A stretch of DNA of 64,000 nt from contig NC_088307.1 in assembly GCF_032854445.1 (NCBI RefSeq), positions 18,476,001 to 18,540,000 on the forward strand. The letters are read 5' to 3'. Below, piece by piece: positions 44,691 to 56,216 of this stretch; position 1 is the stretch's first letter; the number at the start of each line of letters is the position of its first letter. Under the pieces are notes generated by a model. The model made no database searches and had not been told where the DNA came from. It saw only the letters and a list, made by a program, of their open reading frames with translations. Source of the stretch: Liolophura sinensis. Lineage: Eukaryota > Mollusca > Polyplacophora > Chitonida > Chitonidae. The position numbers were made by a program, and so were the translations under genes.

Positions 44691-47600
44691 CTGAAAACAC
44701 AAGATAACTTTTGTGTTCTATACATATTTTATCTGAGTATAACAAAGATTCTAGTACTAAAGCTAACCAAGATCACTTCTAATTTCAACACCACCAAGTA
44801 CAGCATCTGGCATGGAGCAAACCTTTGGAAAGGTAGTGGCCTCAGAGTTGGCACCGAACCAAAAAAAAAAAAAAACCCCAAAAAACCAGAAAAAAACAGA
44901 TGGTTCAGTGGTGAACTAGGTCTAGATATCTGAAATATCCCCTTTACATCCCTCAACATTCCGAAAAGTAAAAAATTCATTACTGCACTAAGACCCTTGA
45001 ACAGGAATTAATTAAGAAAATAATTACACTTTAGTAATTACACTTAAGCAAGCACAAGTTTAGATGGCAGAGAAGATGTATTTTCATGGAAAGAAGTTCA
45101 GTATTTCAGACAGATAGACAGACGGACGGACAGACGGACGGACAGACAGACGGACAGACAGATGAACACACAGGGTGATTCCAGCATACCTCCCTCCCCA
45201 ACCCCTTAACTACAGATTAAACCTTACCCAACGCTATTCCTCCATGAAGGGGATATCCAGACTCTAAGGCTTCCAGCAGGTGAGACAGTTCCTCCATGAA
45301 GGGGACACCCAGACTAAGTCATCCAGCAGGTGAGACATTTCACTACAGATCAAACCTTACCTAACGCTGTTCCTCCATGAGAGGGACACCCAGATTCCAT
45401 GGCATCCAGCAGGTGAGCCTCCATGAGGGGAACACCCAGATTCTATGGCATCCAGCAGGTGAGACAGTTCACTACAGATCAAACCTTACCTAATGCTATT
45501 TATCCTTGAGGGGGACACCCACACTCTAAGGCATCCAGCAGGTGAGACAGTTCACTACAGATCAAACCTTACCCAATGCTATTCCTCCATGAAGGGGACA
45601 CCCACACTGTTAGGCATCCAGCAGGTGAGACAGTTCACTACAGATCAAACCTTACCCAACGCTATTCCTCCATGAGAGGGACACCCAGACTGTAAGGCTT
45701 CCAGCAGGTGAGACAGTTCACTACACATCAAACCTTACCTAATGCTATTCCTCCATGAGGGGGACACCCACACTCTAAGGCATCCAGCAGGTGAGACAGT
45801 TCACTACAGATCAAACCTTACCTAATGCTATTCCTCCATGAGGGGGACACCCACACTCTAAGGCATCCAGCAGGTGAGACAGTTCACTACAGATCAAACC
45901 TTACCTAATGCTATTCCTCCATGAGGGGGACACCCAGACTCTAAGGCATCCAGCAGGTGAGACAGTTCACAACAGATCAAGCCTTACCCAACGCTATTCC
46001 TCCATGAGGGGCACACCCACACTCTAAGGCATCCAGCAGGTGAGACAGTTCACTACAGATCAAACCTTACCTAATGCTATTCCTCCATGAGGGGGACACC
46101 CACACTCTTAGGCATCCAGCAGGTGAGACAGTTCACTGCAGATCAAACCTTACCCAACGCTATTCCTCCATGAGGGGGACACCCAGACTCTAAGGCATCC
46201 AGCAGGTGAGATAGTTCACTGCAGATCAAACCTTACCTAATGCTATTCCTCCCTGAGGGGGACACCCACACTGTAAGGCTTCCAGCAGGTGAGACAGTTC
46301 ACTGCAGATCAAGCCTTACCTAATGCTATTCCTCCATGAGGGGGACACCCACACTCTAAGGCATCCAGCAGGTGAGACAGTTCACTACAGATCAAACCTT
46401 ACCTAATGCTATTCCTCCATGAGGGGGACACCCAGACTCTAAGGCATCCAGCAGGTGAGACAGTTCACTACAGATCAAACCTTACCTAATGCTATTCCTC
46501 CATGAGGGGGACACCCAGACTCTAAGGCATCCAGCAGGTGAGACAGTTCACTACAGATCAAACCTTACCTAATGCTATTCCTCCATGAGGGGGACACCCA
46601 GACTCTAAGGCATCCAGCAGGTGAGACAGTTCACTACAGATCAAACCTTACCTAATGCTATTCCTCCATGAGGGGGACACCCAGACTCTAAGGCATCCAG
46701 CAGGTGAGACAGTTCACTGCAGTCCTCCTGTGAAAAGATTGCATCCAAGAATCATGTTGTGTGGCTGCTTGAAACAAAACAACACACACAGAACAGCACA
46801 TAAATTTCTGACAAAGTTTATCAGATGATGGACAGATGGAACTGCTGACCATGAAAAATATGGTCAAAGAACGCTGAAAAACAGTAGGGTTTGTCTCAAA
46901 TGGTTGACTGATCGATTGATTGGTTAATGTCATTAAGAATGTTTCACTGATCTGACAACAGTCAAGTTTGTGGCTGAAAGTTCTTACCTAGGCCTAAGTG
47001 TACATGTCAGCATGTGGTGTAAGTTTGGTAGCCTGGCAACAAGCGTTCAAGGTAGAGTTTTTACATAGAAATGCACGAATGGTCAAAGAGGTAGAAGGAC
47101 AGATTAAAACGACTGCCTATTACAATTTTTGCGGTGGGCCAGATAAAGATAGCAAATATCTCCTTTCCCTTTCATGGCCAGATATGCCAAAGGTAAAGGG
47201 AGATAACTGTAACCAAACTGTCAATCTCTATTTCACATTTAATAATAAGAGAAAAGACAACAAATAATATAACCTTACAGTTTATGGTTTCATGTATATC
47301 GGCAGAGAGAGGTGGAAACAGACCCAAACAGCCACAGCCATTTTGTTCTGACTTTTTGGATAACTCTATAAGTGTATTTTTAATCTGAAATTCCTATGAA
47401 GACACGGGATACGCCATGCAATAGTCAAACTGGAATCATGGCGTTGCATCACTTGCACTGCACGTTCATACAGCCAAAAGGCAAAACAATATCTGTGATG
47501 TCAGCAGAAACAGCTGCGTTCTCAGATTATAGAAATAACTTGTGCCTGATTGGTTGATAATTGGCAACATTCAGACTTTCTTAATGCACTTAGTTTTGCT

Positions 47601-50600
47601 TAATTTGACCTGTGATATCTTGGTTATACAACATCACAAGACATAAAAGCTTTTTAACTTTTATGTGCTCATGCATATATATGTTTAGCCTAGTAGGAAT
47701 TTTTTTTTAAGTTTCTTTGTGAAAATTGATTAATTTCTTAAAAGAAAATGATAAGTGTTAGCATCAAAAGTATCATTTTAAGCCTTTTACGTGCTTCTGA
47801 AAGTGGTAGTGCCTCCTGGCGGCAGAACACAGAACTACGAGTTTCCCGTTGCTACTGAACCAGGAAATCCATTGGCCCAAGTCAACAAAAAGATGATGCT
47901 AGTATACCTGTCTATATTCACGTTACAATTTCAATCACCAAAAAACAGATGGCAATTCTCTGCTTATTTCAACACCAAACTTATCCTTATATGATATGCA
48001 TTTTCTTGGGGACTGATATAACAGTTATGTTAGTCCTAGGTTCGGTTGTATTAAACAGTACTTGACAGGTAACTCTCCCAAGCAAATTTTACCCATTCAC
48101 AATAGGTGGGCACCTGGACATTTCGGGCCCAGACTGAGCCAGAGAATACTGACACTGGGCTCAGACTACCTGGCAGACAGGGGTCATGTATATTCCAAGC
48201 TAAATTCACAAAACTTAATTATTCATGGGCCAAGAACTTGAAATCTGCATGAATCTGCACAAATTTTTTAGCATAATTGGACAATGTTTTGTTTTACAGT
48301 TATTGCATGGTTACCAACAACCAATCAGAATCAAGGAGATCGCTGAATATGCATAACTTATGCACAGTTACACAAACTTGAACCAGCACACCAAATTTCA
48401 TCAGACAAAAATCGTGTATGCTGCCTGGAAATCAAAGCATGATGACCATGGGCAAACACAAACGGAAATTACATGTACGATCCCTAGCTTTTTTATTTAT
48501 CTATTTAGTTTATTTATTTGATTGGTATTTTACGCCGTACTCAAGAATATTTCACTTATATGCCGGCTGCCAGCATTATGGTGAGAGGAAATCAGGCAGA
48601 GCCCGGGAGAAACCCACAACCATCCGCAGGTTGCTGGCAGATCGTCCCACTTACGGCCGGAGAGGAAGTCAGCATGAGCTGGACTTGAACTCACAGCGAC
48701 CGCATTGGTGAGAGGCTTCTGGGTCATTACGCTGCGATAGCGCGCTAACCAACTGAGCCAGGGAGGCCCCTCTAGCTTTTTTAAAAGAGTGGGATAATGA
48801 AAAATTTCATCTATGTACCTGTACATTTCTTTCACAAACAATGACAACTTTTTCACCAAATACTTTTGATGGATTCTACAATCACAAACACAGAAATGCC
48901 TGGACCAAACCTGAAGTACTTTCTCCAGCACGAATCTCTGTTCATCGGCATTGTGTATTCGGATTGACCCGCCTCCAATCTCGCTGCCATTTACCACCAG
49001 ATCGTAGTGCTGACTTCTGACCTGTGACACAAATAGGCCGTACCAGACTGTAACTCCAAACAGCGATCGAACACTAGTTTTGATTGCACAATGTATCTAC
49101 CATGGGCTTATATGGTATTCGACCCTAAAGTTTGTCCGTGACAAAGCTATGAATTTTTGGGCCTAATTCTGAGAGTTCTAGTGATCTTAGCAAGAGGCTC
49201 TGAGGTTTGTTAGGAAAGTAGGACAAAGTTTCAGAACTCAAAGAAAATACATTATGTCCTAATAACAAAGCTTCTTCAAGACTTAACACACTGCTCTCAG
49301 CCGTAGCATCTCCTTCCATGGAAAGTGTCACATACTGCATAAATGAACAAAACAGAATACAATCCGAGGCCCGTTTCACAAGGCCATCATAATGCTGAAT
49401 CAAACACGTAATTACCATGGTGACGTATGGAATGGAAGTTACGTAGGCCAGGCACAGTTTGTGACAGCTGCGGAAAATAGTTCCCCAGGACCGTTCACGC
49501 ATCTCTCATATTTATTTCCTTACTTGATTGGTGCTTTAAGCCGTACTAAGGAATATTTCAGTTATATGATGGTTTCCAGCTTTATGGTGTTATGAAACCA
49601 AGCAGAGCCCTGGAGGAAACCCACGACCATCCACAGGTCATATTAAGACAGACCACTGGACATTGCCAGTGCCACATGACTCAAAAAGCAGTCTAGCTCA
49701 AACATTTTTCTAGCCTCAACAAAATGAGCAAATATTTAGCTTGTTAATTAACAAAATTTTGTCTCTATACCTGATTGGGGTGAGTAGTCAGGAGGTGAGC
49801 GTCATCTGGGTGAGCAGCTGTGAATGGATGGTGAGCGGATTCCACGCCCCCTACATCAATACAAACAACAATACAAACAACAATACAAATGGATGATTTT
49901 CATTCATTTCTTTGCCTCTACCAAGTATTCACAGCTATGCACTGCAGTACAAACCACACCAGAGACACAAGCCCAAAACATCTAGCTCTGGCTTCTGATA
50001 CTGACATTCCACTCTCTTTCTGATGAAGAGTTTCAAGGCTTGGAATGTATCTAATGTAATATGCCCTCCAATGCACAGTAGGGGAAAAAACACACCATAT
50101 AAACATTTTAAAACATTAAATGACATTTTATTCATATTTCTGATAAAGCAAAGTGAAGTACTGAAAGAAAACTGAATAGATAAGTTGAACATAGCTCCTG
50201 GGATTTTTATCTGGTAGAATCTGTTTTTCAAGTAAGGATTCTTACCTCCCTCCTTAGGCAAAAACAGAGGAAAATCCACAACCCATAAAAAGTTGAAATC
50301 TGCTTTCTTCCGCACCTCAACACCTGATAACAAAACAGATGAAAGGAGACTTGAGATCAAACAACTTTTGACACCTGTCTCACTGGCTTCCAGAGGCGCA
50401 CATGACACCTCTCTCCCTTCAGGCACTTCTTATGTTCACAAACACTCAGCTCATTAAGTTTCTTCATTGTTCGTCTACTCTAAAAAAACATTTTGTTAAA
50501 TTCTTTTCATGCATTAATGTCTCATAGTAGAAGTCGTGAAACCCAGTTGCCGAACATTTCTAACAAGTCACATGGTACAATGGAGCTTTTTCACCTTTAG

Positions 50601-52985
50601 CGACAAAAGGGTTTGAGTGAATGAGTGAGTGAGTGCTTGGGGTTTAACGTCGTACTCAACAATTTTTCAGTCATATGAAAATGAAGGAATCCTTAGAGTG
50701 CATGTAATCTGCCTCCTTGTTGCAGGACGGATTTCCACCGCTCCTTTATCTAGTGCTGCCTCACTGAGACGACTTAATGAAGGCTGGTAAGCCACCCCAC
50801 CTGAGCCATTATACTGAAACGAGTCAACCAATCTTTGCACTATCCCCATCATGCTGAACACCAAGCGAGGAAGTTACATTTTCCTCATTTAAAGTCTTAG
50901 GTGTGACTCGACCAAGGATTGACCCTGGCTCTACCGCTCTACCAACTGTGCTATCAGGGTTAAAAGAGTTTGATCTCAAACCTCCCCACTATTGTTACAG
51001 ATCAGCCTGCTCTTCAAGTCAAGGCTAACATGTTCATTTGTTGTCCGTTACATGTATATAAATAAATACTGTATTATGAGAAAAGGGAGCGCAACTATTT
51101 TACAAATGCGGCAGTGATATGGGAATACGGTCAAAATTTTACCTATATCAAATATCATTTGAAACAACCAAGAAACCAAGGACCAATCAAAATCAAGGGA
51201 TCCGTTAAATACGCCCAAAATTATGCATGGATCTGGATGTTTTCAAACGTAATCTGAGGTAAAACAAAATTAACCTCCCAACAAAATTTTATAAATGTTT
51301 TAATTTAAGGACCAGTGAGAATCATGGAATTCATTAAATACCGTTACTGGTGCATGTTTATTTATTTCATTGGTGTTTTACGCTGTACTCAAGAATATTT
51401 CACTTATATGACGGCGGCCAGCATTATGATGAGTGGAAAAAACAGGCAAAGCCCGGGGAAAACCCACGACCGTCCGCAGGTTGCTGGAAAACCTTCCCAT
51501 GTACAGCCGCAGAGGAAGCCAGCATGAGCTGGACTTGAACTACCGGTATGCCATATATAAGCCCTGATCAGACTGGGTTTTGATCTGTAGTCTCACATAC
51601 TCCATTAATATGAGCTTATTTTTATGAGCATTTTTTTCAAGATACGGGCAAATTAAAGACTTATCAGTTACAAAACTATCTTACCTTTTGACTCTAGTAA
51701 ACTGGCACATTCTAATCGCAATCTACCCAACACAGAGTGCTACAATGATACAAGTAACAATATACTATTATTAATTCTTGTGAAGGGCTTAACAGGTGGG
51801 GATTTGAACCAGTGATCTCTGGGTTACTGCCTGTCACATGGAGGTATACTTAAACTGAGAGAAGACGTACATGTGGCCTTACCTTTCTTCTTTCTAAAAA
51901 AATAACTGAAAATTCTTTAATTCTACCATTTTGTCTAGAAGTTTTATTTATTTATTTTATTGGTGTTTTACGCCGTACTCAAGAATATTTCACTTATACG
52001 ACGGTGGACAGCGTTATGGTGAGATGAAATCGGGCAGAGCCCGGGGGAAACCCACGACCATCCGCAGGTTGCTGGCAGACCTTAGCAGACTCTAGAAGTT
52101 TTAGTACTACTACTAACAGCATGATAATTATTTAAGTTCAAATTTGGGTCAAACAGATTTGATCCAACTGAATACACAACAATCTGGATGACAAAAGGAA
52201 ATTTAAGTTTACAGGATGGTTTTATGCCTACTGTTGTTACAGGATACATGAAACGCTTGGTTTATGTGTCTTTAATACGGAGTATATGATGTGGCCTAAC
52301 ATATCAAACATACAAAAAAGCTACTCGCGTTTCTTCTAGGGGTGTAAAACTGTTTTTCCAAACTACAGTTTTCCTAAGGCCCCAGCAGTGTCAGTCGGGA
52401 AATTAAGTAGCCTACTGTGGTAGATGTCAAATAACTTTCTTTGGGGAGAGCTTAAACTGTGGGAGCTACAAACTAGTCCTGCGTTCCCAGTAGGTTAATC
52501 AATTACAACATGAAGGAATATTTCCGACCAGTGACCGAAAATATGGACAAAACAGACAAGTTTATATTAGGAAATACAAAACTATTCTTTAAAAATGGAA
52601 AAAATTTCTACTTTTTTTTTGCTGTATCTTCCTTCATTTTCCTCAAAACCATAATCTTCATGTTAAAGAACCATTCCATGTATTCTTTAAATAATTCATT
52701 GGGCCCATAAAGGTAAAATAAATCTAGACATCTTTCTGCCATTTCAAGAATAGTCTGTCTCACATATTTTGTAATTCCTCATACAAATGCAGAGTAAGTA
52801 CATTTACAAATGGTCATTCATATTCATACCGGTTCAAACTGGTTTCCACCAGACAACAGTATTAGATCTCCACTCAGGGGCTTTAGGGTTGCTTTGAGCC
52901 TGCTGACATCATCTGCACGGAGATGCTTCACCAACGGAGACTGAAGACTACCATCTTCCTTCACTTTGATCACTTTGAAGATTTT
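44530..52985 (-). CDS. DARS2: Mitochondrial aspartyl-tRNA synthetase, C-terminal seven exons
   Basis: Seven minus-strand exons (52985-52830, 51739-51685, 50323-50246, 49850-49771, 49021-48911, 46727-46652, 44690-44530) join in frame to 238 residues. They match the C-terminal third of bacterial-type AspRS (human DARS2 has 645 residues). The enzyme charges mitochondrial tRNA-Asp. Landmarks in order are [102 protein letters not shown] and [16 protein letters not shown]. The GLDR motif 3 arginine that binds ATP is present. The first exon here aligns to the end of the inserted GAD region. Upstream exons (targeting peptide, anticodon-binding domain, motifs 1 and 2) were not found to the right, so they lie outside the window or in exons I missed. 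Introns contain SINEs and an amplified exon array. Confidence 0.95.
45112..45166. repeat. (GACA/GACG)n microsatellite
   Basis: Tetranucleotide runs of GACA and GACG in the last DARS2 intron, directly downstream of the exon array in gene direction. Confidence 0.93.
45230..46727 (-). repeat. Tandem array of ~19 copies of a DARS2 exon fragment with its splice donor
   Basis: The period is 83 bp over most of the array (for example, unit starts at 46441, 46524, 46607 and 46690). Read on the minus strand, each unit is the last 67 nt of the DARS2 exon (from AGTGAACTGTCTCACCTGC to GGAATAGCATTAG), the donor GTAAGG, and ten further intron bases, TTTGATCTGT. The 46652-46727 copy is the edge unit and keeps the true acceptor. 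Units near 45240-45500 are more divergent and some are shortened; the central and right-hand ones are nearly identical. Confidence 0.96.
46652..46727 (-). CDS. DARS2: DARS2 exon, 76 nt, parent of the adjoining tandem array
   Basis: Acceptor cttttcacag, then [20 protein letters not shown] and GGIAL, donor TTAG|gtaagg (phase 1). It is the only copy in the region with a proper 3' splice site, so it is taken as the functional exon. Confidence 0.88.
47328..47660. repeat. Unclassified dispersed repeat, copy 2, in a DARS2 intron
   Basis: Same order of words as 15665-16025 (CCACAGCCATTTTGTTCTG, ATCATGGCGTTGCATCACT, GTGCCTGATTGGTTGATAA, GTGATATCTTGG). Confidence 0.7.
48489..48770 (-). mobile_element. 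Full-length family A SINE, reverse orientation, in a DARS2 intron
   Basis: From TTTATTTATTTGATTGG and TATTTTACGCCGTACTCAAG to the reversed head CGCTAACCAACTGAGCCAGG. It is in the sense direction of DARS2. Confidence 0.94.
48911..49021 (-). CDS. DARS2: DARS2 exon, 111 nt
   Basis: Encodes [20 protein letters not shown] then [17 protein letters not shown]; active-site core of the class II fold. Acceptor gtcacag, donor CAG|gtttgg. Confidence 0.93.
49509..49640 (-). mobile_element. Family A SINE 3' half in a DARS2 intron
   Basis: CTTGATTGGTGCTTTAAGCC, TACTAAGGAATATTTCAG, and body to GAAACCCACGACCATCCAC; moderately diverged. Confidence 0.85.
49771..49850 (-). CDS. DARS2: DARS2 exon, 80 nt
   Basis: Encodes [20 protein letters not shown] and LTTHPNQ; donor CAG|gtatag. 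Confidence 0.92.
50246..50323 (-). CDS. DARS2: DARS2 exon, 78 nt
   Basis: Encodes [20 protein letters not shown] and FLPKEG; donor GGGAG|gtaaga. [10 protein letters not shown] is a hallmark of bacterial-type AspRS. Confidence 0.93.
50618..50963 (-). mobile_element. Family D SINE, about 345 bp, in a DARS2 intron
   Basis: The reversed tail, GAGTGAGTGAGTGCTTGGGG and TTTAACGTCGTACTCAAC, is followed by CCTCCTTGTTGCAGGACGG and CACTATCCCCATCATGCTG. The reversed tRNA-like head is CTACCAACTGTGCTATCAGG, whose complement reads as box A TAGCACAGTTGGTAGAGCG, with a box B-like sequence nearby. It is a different body from family A. Confidence 0.88.
51356..51543 (-). mobile_element. Family A SINE, head-truncated, in a DARS2 intron
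   Basis: TTTATTTATTTCATTGGTG, TTTTACGCTGTACTCAAGAA through body to CATGAGCTGGACTTGAACT (box B complement), where it stops. Confidence 0.92.
51685..51739 (-). CDS. DARS2: DARS2 exon, 55 nt
   Basis: [18 protein letters not shown] plus one base; donor AAAG|gtaaga. Matches the LLGKLRLECADLLE segment I recall from human DARS2. Confidence 0.9.
51945..52085 (-). mobile_element. Family A SINE 3' half in a DARS2 intron
   Basis: TTTATTTATTTTATTGGTG, TTTTACGCCGTACTCAAGAA and body to AGGTTGCTGGCAGACC. Confidence 0.93.
52830..52985 (-). CDS. DARS2: DARS2 exon (GAD/insertion region end)
   Basis: Encodes [20 protein letters not shown] through [11 protein letters not shown], 52 codons, phase 0 at both ends; acceptor tttcag, donor CCG|gtatga. 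Confidence 0.85.
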
Positions 52986-53674
52986 CTGAAATACAACAGT
53001 TTGATAGTAGACAGAACTCTATGGATTTACCGAGAATTAAGAATGATAATAGGTAATTTTTTTTGTAAAACTTAAATTTTTTTAAATCTATGAGCATTCA
53101 AAAAAAAATTAATAATATTATTATGCATTCTCTGTTTAAAAATTCAACCAAGTTTGCTCCCTTGCTGTTTCAGCAGAGGGAGTGAAACTGAACAGCTTTC
53201 TAGTCTATAGCTCTACATGCACTTGTCATGCAAAATCCCTGAGGACAGCCAAGACTCTAAATTGCCTAATAAAATCTCTGTTTATAACTCCCGTTATCAA
53301 TAAGTAATGGCCACACAATAAGAAGAAATAGGACATGGTTGTTTATATATCAACATTCTGGTTTAGGCTTACATTAGGCAGACCCTAACCAGGGGTATCA
53401 GCTTACCCCTGATAGTGACAGGTCAGACAAGCCAGCCTGAGGGTTAACATAATAACAACTGTATATCTCATATAACTGTATTTAAGTGTACCCTGTTACC
53501 CCTGGTGCAGGCCCCAAGGGGGAGGGGCACTCACAGGGGTGCCTTAGAACAGTATGGGTATGAAAAGTATTCACCCTTCTTGTGATAGCATTTCTTTTTA
53601 CTTTTGTCACGAGTAATTATGAAGACCTGAGATAAAAAATCAAATCTGACTTAGAATGATTACATGTACCAGTA

Positions 53675-53815
53675 ATGGTATATTTTTAACAAAAATGCAA
53701 ATATGTGTACATTTTTAACAAAGTGTTAAAGTGCATTTACCTTTGTAACAAATATGTTAATATGTGTACATTTGTTACAAATGTGTTAATACATACACCT
53801 TTGTTTAGCTTATTT
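53675..53815. repeat. Short tandem repeat of an ~50-bp AT-rich unit
   Basis: AATATGTGTACATTTTTAAC and AATATGTGTACATTTGTTAC with intervening TGTTAAAGTG-like and ACAAATGTG words, about three copies. Confidence 0.75.
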
Positions 53816-54055
53816 GAAATACTGCATGTTGACTGCCTGTAAAGTGTGTAGATTTACAAACTTTAAATGATACTTAATATGACATCATAGTGTCAAACTG
53901 TAGTTTCTTTTTACGGAAACTGCATATAGTGTACATTCCTATCCTGGAAAGAACAGTGCGACAGAGAACTTAGTGTACAGAGACACCAAAATCAGCATTA
54001 CATGGTGAAATAATGCACACTGTGGCCTGGGTCGCAAAAACCTATCCCTCTTTAT

Positions 54056-54085
54056 CCCCCCACCCCCACCCACCCCCACCCACCC
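54056..54085 (-). other. G-quadruplex-prone tract on the minus strand
   Basis: The plus strand is CCCCCC ACCCCC ACCC ACCCCC ACCC ACCC. The minus strand therefore has at least six G-runs of three or more separated by single T residues, an ideal G4 pattern. Confidence 0.75.
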
Positions 54086-54796
54086 TCTGCAAACCATTAC
54101 CTTTACTATGCAAATGCCATAACATGTTCTACCAGATGCTGTCCTGTTCAATTAGCACATATGGTCAAAGGTCCAACAAACATCCACACAGATATCCAAC
54201 ACAACTGAACTGGGTTCGCATGTATAAAGCAATCGGTTATAAATTCAAGAACGTGTTACACAAAGCACAGGAATAAAGTTTTCAGTCTTGTAGATATATA
54301 TAGTCAACATCCACTGCAAAAAAATGGGCAATTAATGTCAAATGTTAACTCCACCTATCATTTGAGTGGAGTAGAAAGTCACTCAGTTACATAAATATTG
54401 TTTGTGACTATTGTTTAAGACGGAGAAAGCACTCGTAACAGTGCTATCCTAAGAGAATCAACTCGGCGATATTGTGCCTCGTTGACTCTTTTTCTTTTTT
54501 CATTTTTTGGATTCTTTTTTTTGTTTCAGGAAAGTACTGTTGCTTGTACTTTCTTCATTACAGAACCAATTCATCAATTTAACAATTACAAAATGCATTC
54601 CCCCTTTTCCATATTACATGTACCGATATTTCAGACAGTGGAAGTTTTGCCTCCAAAATCAAACTAAAAAGGTATATAAATCACACTAATGTTGTTCTTT
54701 CATATGTGAAAAGGTTAAGGCTAAATCTTAGTCACACAATGATCACACCTCCAGAGAAAAAAGGACAAATTAAATATTTTTCTTCTTACACATTCT

Positions 54797-54915
54797 ATTT
54801 ATTTATTTTATATTTGATTGCTGTTCAATGCGTGTCTGGACTACTTTCACTTATAAGATGGCTTGTTATGAGTGCAGGGAACTGAAATTTCTAGAGGAAA
54901 ACCACCAACCTTTGG
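54797..54915 (-). mobile_element. Very old SINE fragment
   Basis: TCTATTTATTTATTTTATA, TTTGATTGCTGTTCAATGC, TTTCACTTATAAGATGGC; recognisable only by order of motifs. Confidence 0.5.
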
Positions 54916-55671
54916 CAAAATACTACCCCAATTCCTCAACCTTTTTGTACATGAAAGAGCAGATTTAACTGCAATCTATGCAAATTTTTAATTTGATTTT
55001 GGAGACAAATCTACATTGGTTGGATTAGACCATTTCAGGACTACACAGAAAACTCAATTTTATCAGTCTATACCCAACAATACCTTCAGAATATGCATGC
55101 ACAAGCACCTTGCCTACAGGTGAAAAGGTTGAGGAATTACAGTAACTTTCCCACGTGATCGTAGAACAAATATGCACACAATGATGGCGGGAGACAAGTG
55201 GTCTTCAACGACCTTTCGACTACATCGCCCACCCTTTATTGTCACCAAGATCCCATAAGCACTAAGAGCGCGGAATCAACACATTCCTTGTCCAAGGCTG
55301 GTTTTGAACCGCATCTTATATGTTCCACAAACACAGCATTAAACACAGAACATACATCAATACCTAACATTTATTTTGGAGCTGCGAATTTTCACATAAA
55401 GATGTGATAAAATTTTAACTACAAATTCATATTCTGGCAGCCGCTTTTGAATGTAATGTTTTAATAATACATGATATCAGAGCATCTATCATTTGACCTC
55501 ATCCAATTACACACTGCACTAATTAACCTACTATAAATTAAGATTTACAGTTAATTAAAAGTGACACAACAATGGTAACTAGGCCAACAGTGCGAGGCGA
55601 AGTATGAAAAAAAACAAGCAACAGTACAAGATAACTCAGGCTGTAATTTACAAGTGGTAAACTGCTTCATT

Positions 55672-56010
55672 GGCCTGATGGCGAGCATGTCCGGCTCAAA
55701 GTCGAGAGATCAACCCTGCTTACATACCAAAAACTTTAAAAATGGTACTTGATGCTGCTTCGCCAGGTGCTCAGCACTGAGAGGTTAGAGATCGGGTACA
55801 GGACTGGTTGGCTCAGTGTCAGTACAATGTGACTGGGTGGGTGTCATGACTGGTGTCTTCGGCATGATGCTTCAGTGGCGGCTGCACTTAGGCAGCATGG
55901 ACTCGCCCTGCCACAGGAAGACACAGTATATACGCACATACCTAATGACATCTCTTCGCCATATGACAGAAAAATTGTTAAGTTCAACGTAAAAACTCCA
56001 AGCATATATA
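55672..56010 (+). mobile_element. Family C SINE, complete
   Basis: Head TGGCCTGATGGCGAGCATGT; body GACTGGGTGGGTGTCATGAC, TCTTCGGCATGATGCTTCAG, TGGCGGCTGCACTTAGGCAG; tail CATATGACAGAAAAATTGTT then AAGTTCAACGTAAAAACTCC. Confidence 0.85.
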
Positions 56011-56185
56011 CACACACAAACAGTGCACACATTTATTGATCGAATATTGATTGAACTACCCATTGTGTCATGTTTGTGCCTGGCAAACATTCATATCCTA
56101 CAAGTAGTCCTGAAAATTGTTTGGTTCATGTTTCAAAACCCAAAGCGGCTTGAAAAAACTGTCAGTACTTGAATTTGTATTATAT

Positions 56186-56216
56186 CCCCCCCCCCCTTTT
56201 GCAGGGGGGGGGGGGA
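56186..56216. repeat. Poly-C / poly-G palindrome
   Basis: A run of about 12 C, then TTTTGCA, then a run of about 13 G. The two runs can pair, or each form a quadruplex/i-motif. Length may be affected by sequencing error. Confidence 0.85.

Noticed and set aside
45230-46727. CRISPR-like regular repeat array
   Set aside because: Units are directly adjacent with no unique spacers, in a eukaryotic gene, and match a DARS2 exon.
46998-47267. 89-residue plus-strand frame
   Set aside because: Falls in a DARS2 intron on the opposite strand, has no family similarity and no splice or promoter support.
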